Shown one piece after another: positions 58,168-64,000 of a DNA stretch of 64,000 nt. The translations under genes and the position numbers were made by a program. How positions within the stretch are numbered: the first letter of the stretch is position 1; every line of letters starts with the position of its first letter. The notes under the pieces are model-generated. The model saw nothing but the letters and a program-made list of their open reading frames with translations, had not been told where the DNA came from and searched no databases. This DNA is from Pseudomonas sihuiensis (GTDB lineage: Bacteria > Pseudomonadota > Gammaproteobacteria > Pseudomonadales > Pseudomonadaceae). The stretch is taken from the NCBI RefSeq assembly GCF_900106015.1, contig NZ_LT629797.1, positions 1,240,001 to 1,304,000 of the forward strand. Direction: 5' to 3'.

Positions 58168-60531
58168 ATGCAAAAGACCTCCTGCCATCATGACCAGGAT
58201 CATTCACATAACTCGCACGCCCACTCCGAGAGCCAGCGCGACCCGGTGTGTGGCATGGAGGTCAAACCTGATGGCCCTTATCGCGAGAGCTTTGAAGGGA
58301 AGGCCTATCATTTCTGCAGTGCGAAGTGCCTAGAGAAATTCCAAGCAGATCCTCATCAGTACATGAGCCATCAGTCTCATGGGGAGCATCACCAGCACGC
58401 GACTCCAGCACCCACATCGACACCTGTAGGTGCTGAATACACCTGCCCGATGCATCCAGAAATCCGTCAACCGGCTCCCGGAAACTGCCCGATCTGCGGG
58501 ATGACGCTGGAACCTGTCATCCCGGAGCTGGAAGAGGAGGAAAATCCAGAGCTGAAGGACTTCTCGATGCGGTTCTGGTGGACCCTACCGTTGACCGTCA
58601 TCGTGACCGTATTGGCGATGGCCGGCCATTCCTTGCAACTGTTTCATGGCACGACCCAGAACTGGGTCGAGCTGGCTCTGGCGACGCCCGTGACGCTATG
58701 GGGTGGCTGGGTATTCTTCACCCGCGGCATTGACTCCATCCGCCACCGCAGCCCCAACATGTGGACCCTGATCGGTTTGGGAACGGCCGCTGCCTACCTC
58801 TACAGCGTGGCCGCTACCTTGGTTCCGCAGTGGTTCCCGGCGGCCTTCGTTCAGGATGGACGCATCGGCGTCTACTTCGAGGCCGCCGCGGTGATCATCT
58901 CGCTCACGCTGTTGGGCCAGATGCTCGAACTCAAAGCCCGCTCGCAGACCTCTGCCGCCATTAAGTCACTGCTGGGATTGGCCCCCAAGACTGCCCGGCG
59001 CATCAGGCCTGACGGCCAGGAAGAAGATATTCCGCTGACCCACGTCCATCAGGGTGACCACTTGCGTGTCCGGCCGGGCGAAAAAGTCCCGGTGGATGGC
59101 ACCGTGCTGGAGGGCGAGAGCGCTGTCGACGAGTCGATGCTCACCGGCGAGCCGGTGCCCGTCACCAAGCGGGCAGGGGATACCCTCATCGGTGCCACCC
59201 TGAACACCCACGGCAGCCTGGTGATGGAGGCGCAGAAGGTCGGTGCCGAGACCATGCTGTCGCAGATCGTTCAGATGGTGGCCAGAGCCCAACGTTCCAA
59301 GGCCCCCATGCAGCGTATGGCTGATGCGGTGGCAGGGTATTTCGTGGTCGGGGTGATCCTGATCGCGATTCTGACCTTCTTCGGCTGGGGGCTATTAGGG
59401 CCGGAATCAGGCTGGGTATTTGGCCTGATCAATGCGGTGGCGGTGCTAATCATTGCGTGTCCCTGCGCTCTGGGTCTGGCAACCCCGATGTCCGTCATGG
59501 TTGCGACTGGCAAGGCCGCTAGCAGCGGTGTGTTGTTCCGCGATGCCAGCGCCATCGAAAATCTATGCAAGATCGACACGCTCATCGTCGACAAGACTGG
59601 AACCCTGACTGAGGGGCGTCCCGTATTTCATAGTGCGGAAGGGACAGGCGGTTACGACTCCAATGAAGTGCTGCGCCTGGCTGCTAGTCTCGACCAGGGT
59701 AGTGAGCACCCGCTGGCTCATGCCATCGTCGATCATGCGCGCGGTCAGGGCATTGCACTGGTCAAACCGGACACTTTCGAATCTGGCTCGGGTATTGGTG
59801 TGCGCGGCCAGGTCGATGACCATCAGCTGCAGCTCGGCAACACCGCACTGATGGACGAGGCGGGCGTCGATATTACCCCGCTGCGCAATCGCGCCGAGCA
59901 ACTGCGTCTGGAAGGCATCAGCATCATCTATTTGGCCGTTGATGGTCGCCTGGCGGGACTCCTGGCCGTTTCCGATCCGATCAAGCCTACTTCTCAACAG
60001 GCTGTCTCCAAGCTTCAAAGCGAAGACGTAAAGGTCATCATGGCCACTGGTGATGGCCTCACCACAGCAAGAGCCGTGGCGAAGCAGCTCGGAATCGAGG
60101 AAGTGCATGGTGAGGTCAAACCGCAGGATAAGGAGAAACTGGTCGCCGATTTGCAGGGCTATGGCCGTCGTGTCGCCATGGCGGGTGACGGCATCAACGA
60201 TGCGCCCGCCCTGGCCAGGTCTGACGTAGGTATCGCCATGGGCACCGGTACCGATGTGGCGATGAACAGCGCCCAAGTGACGCTGGTCAAGGGAGATCTG
60301 ATGGGCATCCTGCGAGCGCGCACCCTGTCAGTGGCAACCGTGAAAAACATGAGGCAGAACCTCGCCTTTGCGTTCCTCTACAACGCGATGGGAATCCCGC
60401 TAGCAGCGGGGCTGCTGTACCCGCTGACGGGGCATCTTCTGTCGCCCTTGATTGCTGCGCTGGCGATGAGTGTCAGCTCGGCGTCGGTGGTCTTCAATGC
60501 TCTGAGGTTGAAATCAACGGACATCGGATAG
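58168..60531 (+). CDS. copA: Copper-exporting P1B-type ATPase with YHS and HMBD domains
   Basis: 787 residues. A His-rich start is followed by a YHS domain ([31 protein letters not shown]) and a heavy-metal-binding domain ([26 protein letters not shown]), then the P-type core. This includes LTGEPVPV (actuator), C431-P-C433 in the metal-transport helix, D475 in DKTGT (phosphorylation) and [10 protein letters not shown] (hinge). It pumps Cu(I), possibly Ag(I), out of the cytoplasm. The N-terminal domain set replaces the usual HMA domains and resembles the SilP/CopF-like branch. The gene is intact. Confidence 0.93.
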   Translation: MQKTSCHHDQDHSHNSHAHSESQRDPVCGMEVKPDGPYRESFEGKAYHFCSAKCLEKFQADPHQYMSHQSHGEHHQHATPAPTSTPVGAEYTCPMHPEIRQPAPGNCPICGMTLEPVIPELEEEENPELKDFSMRFWWTLPLTVIVTVLAMAGHSLQLFHGTTQNWVELALATPVTLWGGWVFFTRGIDSIRHRSPNMWTLIGLGTAAAYLYSVAATLVPQWFPAAFVQDGRIGVYFEAAAVIISLTLLGQMLELKARSQTSAAIKSLLGLAPKTARRIRPDGQEEDIPLTHVHQGDHLRVRPGEKVPVDGTVLEGESAVDESMLTGEPVPVTKRAGDTLIGATLNTHGSLVMEAQKVGAETMLSQIVQMVARAQRSKAPMQRMADAVAGYFVVGVILIAILTFFGWGLLGPESGWVFGLINAVAVLIIACPCALGLATPMSVMVATGKAASSGVLFRDASAIENLCKIDTLIVDKTGTLTEGRPVFHSAEGTGGYDSNEVLRLAASLDQGSEHPLAHAIVDHARGQGIALVKPDTFESGSGIGVRGQVDDHQLQLGNTALMDEAGVDITPLRNRAEQLRLEGISIIYLAVDGRLAGLLAVSDPIKPTSQQAVSKLQSEDVKVIMATGDGLTTARAVAKQLGIEEVHGEVKPQDKEKLVADLQGYGRRVAMAGDGINDAPALARSDVGIAMGTGTDVAMNSAQVTLVKGDLMGILRARTLSVATVKNMRQNLAFAFLYNAMGIPLAAGLLYPLTGHLLSPLIAALAMSVSSASVVFNALRLKSTDIG

Positions 60532-60573
60532 GCTTCCATACCACCGACCAGGTGATTATTCAGAAGCGCATCT

Positions 60574-60605
60574 GACCGGAAAATGCCGTACGGTAGTTTC
60601 CGGTC
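60574..60605. repeat. Inverted repeat between copA and the OLD gene
   Basis: Perfect 9-bp arms GACCGGAAA and TTTCCGGTC, with the palindrome CCGTACGG in the loop. It could terminate copA (no T run) or mark the border of the inserted defence cassette. Confidence 0.5.
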
Positions 60606-60704
60606 CGACCTATCTGTCGCAACACATAGTGACGAGGTGACGTTCGATGGACTGTTGCCGCTGCGGGTAGGAGACTGGTCGTCGTTAACCCATGAGGACT
60701 CTCC

Positions 60705-62431
60705 GTGGCCCGCATTCGCAGACTGATTATCAGCAACTTCCGATCTATCCAGGCGCTCGACTGGGTGCCGGCCCCAGGAATTAACTGCCTCATAGGTCCT
60801 GGCGATAGTGGAAAGTCCAGCATTCTAGATGCGATTGACCTTTGCGTCGGTGCCCGCCGGGGCGGCACGTTCGGCGACATGGACTTCTTCGCTCTGAACG
60901 TCGAAACACCCATCACCATCAGTGTGACGCTTGGCGATTTGCCGGTATCGCTGATGGATATCGATGTTTACGGCTAGTTCTTGCGTGGATTCAATCCAGG
61001 AACGGGAGAAGTCGAAGACGAACCGCGAGCGGGGCTGGAGACCGTCATCACCTTGCTCCTGCAAGTTGGTGCCGATTTGGAACCTACCTGGACACTTTTT
61101 TCTGAGCGTGCGGAGCAGCAGCAACTCGAACGCACTCTTCCCTGGAAGGAACGAGCGGCACTAGCACCCGCCCGTATCGGCAGCTTTGCGAGTTCGAACT
61201 TGTCGTGGAGTCGTGGCTCAGTGCTCAATCGACTACCGATGAGCGCGCCGAGCTTGGTGCTGAACTGGCGCGCGCCGCTAGGCAAGCAAGAGCGAACTTT
61301 GGCAATCAAGCAGCCGAACATCTGACCCAGACGCTTGAGGTCGTGCAACGCACAGCACAGCATCTTGGCGTTTCGGTCGGGGCTATGCCTCAGGCGCTCC
61401 TTGACGCACATTCTGTGTCGATTGGCGAGGGGGCGATCGCGCTGCACAGTGAAACAGGTATTCCGCTGCGCTCCCTTGGCACGGGCTCGTCACGCTTGCT
61501 AGTGGCAGGGCTTCAAAGGGCTGCGGCCAGCGCCGCGCCAATTGCCCTGGTTGATGAGGTGGAATACGGGCTTGAACCTCATCGGCTCATGCGATTCCTG
61601 GACTCGCTGGGTGCAAAGGACGCTGCCGCTCCGTTGCAAGTGTTCATGACGACGCACTCGCCGGTCGCGCTGCGCGAGCTGTCCGGCAGCCAGTTATTCG
61701 TTGTTCGGTCAGCACCTCAGCGCCACAGTGTTATGCCAGCTGGGGAAGCCAACGAGGTACAAAGTACCCTTCGGAAGGACCCCGAAGCATTCCTCGCCAA
61801 ATCCATCATCGTTTGCGAGGGTGCCAGCGAGGTTGGCTTCGCGCGTGGCCTTGACCAATGGTGGGTCAGTCTTGGCGCTACCTCATTCCTGGCCCATGGC
61901 GGCGCGTATGTGGACGCCGGCGGGGGAAGCCCCGATAACAGTCTTATCCGGGGAACAGCACTTCTGAACTTGGGTTACCGCGTGATGGTTTTTGTAGATG
62001 CCGACAAGCCTTCGACCGCGGGGCTCGCTGAAGCATTCTTGGCCGCCGGCGGGCAAATTCTTACATGGCGACCAGGCCTCACGTTGGAGGACGAGATCTT
62101 CCGCCATCTCAGTGAGCAAGCACTCGATGCACTTCTGGCGAAAGCCGAAACAATAGTGGGTGCAGAGCTGATGAACGCACACATTCAGACGAAGTCCCAA
62201 GGCCGCGTGACGCTGAACGATATCCGAGCCAAGCGACTCGTGGATGGGTACTCACCTGAGAGACGAGAGCTGCTGGGAACCGCATCCCGTATCCGCAACA
62301 GCGGCTGGTTCAAGTCGCTGACAACCTATCAGGAGGTTGCAAGGGACATCGTCGGTCCGTCTTTACAGAACGCCGAACCGGGCTTCATGGCAGTCACGAA
62401 TCAGCTCTGGACGTTTACAAGTGCCCCCTGA
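60705..62431 (+). pseudogene. Class 2 OLD-family ATPase/TOPRIM nuclease (GajA-like), disrupted
   Basis: The GTG start at 60705 follows TGAGGA. The first 90 codons give MARIRRLIISNFRSI and Walker A GPGDSGKSS (residues 31-39), then an in-frame TAG at 60975-60977. The same frame continues with family-like sequence (FLRGFNPGTGEVEDEPRAGLETV) to about 61240. There the family sequence moves to another frame (DERAELGAELARAARQARANFGNQ), which needs one lost base or two extra bases near 61230-61245. The rest is well kept: SLGTGSSRLL signature, VDEVEYGLEP Walker B, THSPVA, and TOPRIM motifs IIVCEGASE and FVDADKPS. OLD nucleases of class 2 sit beside a UvrD-like helicase, as in Gabija. Two lesions make it a probable pseudogene unless the TAG is read through and the shift is a sequencing error. 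Confidence 0.8.
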
Positions 62432-63848
62432 GATTGATCTTTTCGCTATCGAGCGTGGCTCCATAACGGCCCCCGCAGGTTGTGGAAAAACGCAATTGAT
62501 TGCCGAGACGCTCATCGCGCATACGCAGAGCAAACCCATCCTCGTCTTGACACATACGAACGCCGGCGTTGCGGCCTTACGGGCGCGCCTGAGACGAGCC
62601 GGTGTTCCTAACTCCGCATATCGAGTCTCCACCATTGACGGATTCTCGATGCGCCTGATCGCTAAGTTCCCAGCGCGAAGCGGCCATAACCCGCAGATCC
62701 TACAGCTGCATCAACCCAATACTGACTACCCGGCAATTCGGGAGGCCGCCATGCAGTTGTTGCAGGCCGGTCACCTCGCTCAGCCCCTTCGCGCCACCTA
62801 TGCACGGTTGCTTGTCGACGAGTACCAAGACTGCAACGTCGTCCAGCACGCCATCGTGTCTGGTTTGGCCCAGGTGCTTCCGACCTGCGTGCTCGGTGAC
62901 CCGATGCAAGCCATATTCAGCTTCCGTGGCAATCGACTGGTGCATTGGGCGAATGAGGTGCAACCCCTGTTTCCCGCAGCGGGAGAGTTGAGGATACCGT
63001 GGCGCTGGCGGCTGGCTGGAGCTGAGAACCTCGGGCAGTGGCTGCTCGCCATAAGGCAACAACTTCAAGCTGGTCAGCCGGTGGATCTGCGCACGGCTCC
63101 AGCAGAAGTGCGTTGGGTGCAGCTAAACGCCGGAACCGAAGTTCAGCAGCGACTGGTGGCCGCGAGAACCGAAGCTCCCAACGCTCAGGGTAGCGTCCTC
63201 ATCATCGGGGACTCCATCAACGTGCAAGGTCGCCATCAGCTCACGAGCCAGACACCCGGTGCCATGGCCGTAGAAGCCGTCGACCTGAGAGATCTCGTCA
63301 ACTTCGCCAGGAACTTTGACTTGCAGGGTGCCAATGCTCTGGCACAACTTGTGGAGTTTGCTTCCAGCGTAATGACGGGGGTAGGTGCAGCAAACCTGCG
63401 AACGCGCGTGGAGTCGCTGCGTGCAGGAAGGGCCCGAACGCCTCCGACCGCGGCCGAGGCTGCGGCGATCGATTTCGTAGCAGCGCCAACATTGGGGCAA
63501 GCGCTCCGTGTGATCGATACGCTCGCTGAGCAGCACGGGGCACGTGTATACCGACCGGAGGTTCTGTACTGCTGCCGGTCTGCAATGCAAGCGGTGGTGG
63601 GAGGTGCTGCCGACTTTCTGAGTGCAGCCATTCAAGCGCGAGAGCGCAATAGACACCTTGCCCGACCGATCGCAAGACGCTCTGTAGGCAGCACATTACT
63701 TCTCAAGGGGCTGGAGGCGGATGTCTCGGTTGTCCTGCATCCTGAGCTTATGACCCCCCAGAATCTATACGTCGCACTGACGAGGGGCGCAAGGCATGTC
63801 GTGGTGTGTTCACCAACCCCCATCCTTACGCCCGTGGTAAACGGCTGA
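62421..63848 (+). CDS. UvrD/PcrA-like helicase of the OLD pair (GajB-like)
   Basis: 475 residues from GTG 62421, which overlaps the OLD gene by 11 bases; an earlier TTG at 62337 would overlap much more and is less likely. SF1 motifs: Walker A APAGCGKT (about 17-24), DEYQDCN (motif II), GDPMQAIFSFRG (motif III) and the C-terminal VALTRGARHVVV (motif VI). Small for UvrD, as expected for GajB-type partners of OLD nucleases. In Gabija, GajA nicks DNA and GajB unwinds or senses it during phage infection. The frame is intact, but its partner is broken, so the system is probably inactive. Confidence 0.82.
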   Translation: MPPEIDLFAIERGSITAPAGCGKTQLIAETLIAHTQSKPILVLTHTNAGVAALRARLRRAGVPNSAYRVSTIDGFSMRLIAKFPARSGHNPQILQLHQPNTDYPAIREAAMQLLQAGHLAQPLRATYARLLVDEYQDCNVVQHAIVSGLAQVLPTCVLGDPMQAIFSFRGNRLVHWANEVQPLFPAAGELRIPWRWRLAGAENLGQWLLAIRQQLQAGQPVDLRTAPAEVRWVQLNAGTEVQQRLVAARTEAPNAQGSVLIIGDSINVQGRHQLTSQTPGAMAVEAVDLRDLVNFARNFDLQGANALAQLVEFASSVMTGVGAANLRTRVESLRAGRARTPPTAAEAAAIDFVAAPTLGQALRVIDTLAEQHGARVYRPEVLYCCRSAMQAVVGGAADFLSAAIQARERNRHLARPIARRSVGSTLLLKGLEADVSVVLHPELMTPQNLYVALTRGARHVVVCSPTPILTPVVNG

Positions 63849-63870
63849 TCCTTTTGTAGCGCTTACGGGC

Positions 63871-63901
63871 TTGACCTTGCCATCGTGTCAAGGTCGATGC
63901 T
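63871..63901 (+). promoter_or_regulatory. CueR-type promoter of the HMA chaperone gene
   Basis: The -35 TTGACC (63871-63876) and -10 GATGCT (63896-63901) are separated by 19 bases, the over-long spacer of MerR-family promoters. Between and across them lies the near-palindrome ACCTTGCCA, TCG, TGTCAAGGT (one mismatch), close to the known CueR operator. Copper induction through CueR is therefore expected; no cueR gene is in the window. Confidence 0.85.
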
Positions 63902-63945
63902 GTCCGTGCGGTAACTTGAGCCGCGGACGAAATGAGGTGAAAGAC

Positions 63946-64000
63946 ATGTTTAGTCTGAGTGTTGCGGGGATGGGCTGTGGCAGTTGCGTGAGCAAAATCA
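63946..64000 (+). CDS. HMA-domain copper chaperone, start only (cut by window edge)
   Basis: Only 18 codons are present: MFSLSVAGMGCGSCVSKI. The GMGCGSC metal site at the start of an HMA domain is clear; the normal form is GMTCxxC or GMGCxxC. GAGGTGA upstream is the ribosome-binding site. With a CueR-type promoter in front, a CopZ-like Cu(I) chaperone is the simplest call. It could also be the start of a second P-type ATPase. Confidence 0.75.
   Translation, partial: MFSLSVAGMGCGSCVSKI

Overview
The window looks like a Pseudomonas chromosome. It is GC-rich through the core genes and carries a metH - cti - nfuA neighbourhood, a complete mexS / mexT / mexE-mexF-oprN locus, an OprD-type porin and an SOS-controlled imuA-imuB-dnaE2 operon. 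The species is not certain. I infer a P. mendocina / P. oleovorans-like lineage from gene content recalled from memory, not from any search.

Core part, about 1-43.4 kb. It begins with the start of a Cache-domain chemotaxis receptor, then an RlmN-family radical SAM methyltransferase, small conserved hypotheticals, an OsmE-like lipoprotein, methionine synthase (metH), cis/trans fatty-acid isomerase (cti) and nfuA. Next is a membrane-anchored di-heme cytochrome plus catalase-fold pair, divergent from a sigma-54-activator-like protein that lacks the GAFTGA region. It continues with a nicotinamide riboside uptake pair (pnuC plus a NadR-like kinase), a second chemoreceptor, uppP, a cold-shock/DUF1294 protein and a diguanylate cyclase. 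The mexEF-oprN pump with mexT and mexS follows, then cheV and an AraC regulator. A deletion scar fuses the remains of two once-divergent genes (an NDH-2-like flavoprotein and a MocR-type regulator). After that come an OprD-like porin, an unassigned + strand terminator suggesting a small RNA, and the damage-inducible mutagenesis operon with a perfect LexA box.

Accessory part, about 43.4-64 kb. An AT-rich Tn5053/Tn7-like tniA-tniB-tniQ operon sits next to the imu operon. It is followed by an AbiEi/DUF6088-like gene with a BPSL0761-type partner and a zinc-ribbon protein. A helicase / winged-helix-coiled-coil / XRE module comes next, which I cannot match to a named system. Then comes a TnpT-TnpS cointegrate-resolution module of the Tn4651 type (Tn3 family) with its presumed rst site, but no tnpA is visible.

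From 53.8 kb onward is a copper-resistance island: copS, copR, a small periplasmic protein, two tandem cupredoxins, a DUF2933 membrane protein and a P1B-type copper ATPase. At the window edge is an HMA chaperone behind a CueR-type promoter. Three copper promoters share one conserved architecture, reported below. Inserted between the ATPase and the chaperone is a Gabija-like pair (class 2 OLD nuclease plus UvrD-like helicase). Its nuclease gene carries an in-frame TAG and a frameshift, while the helicase gene is intact.
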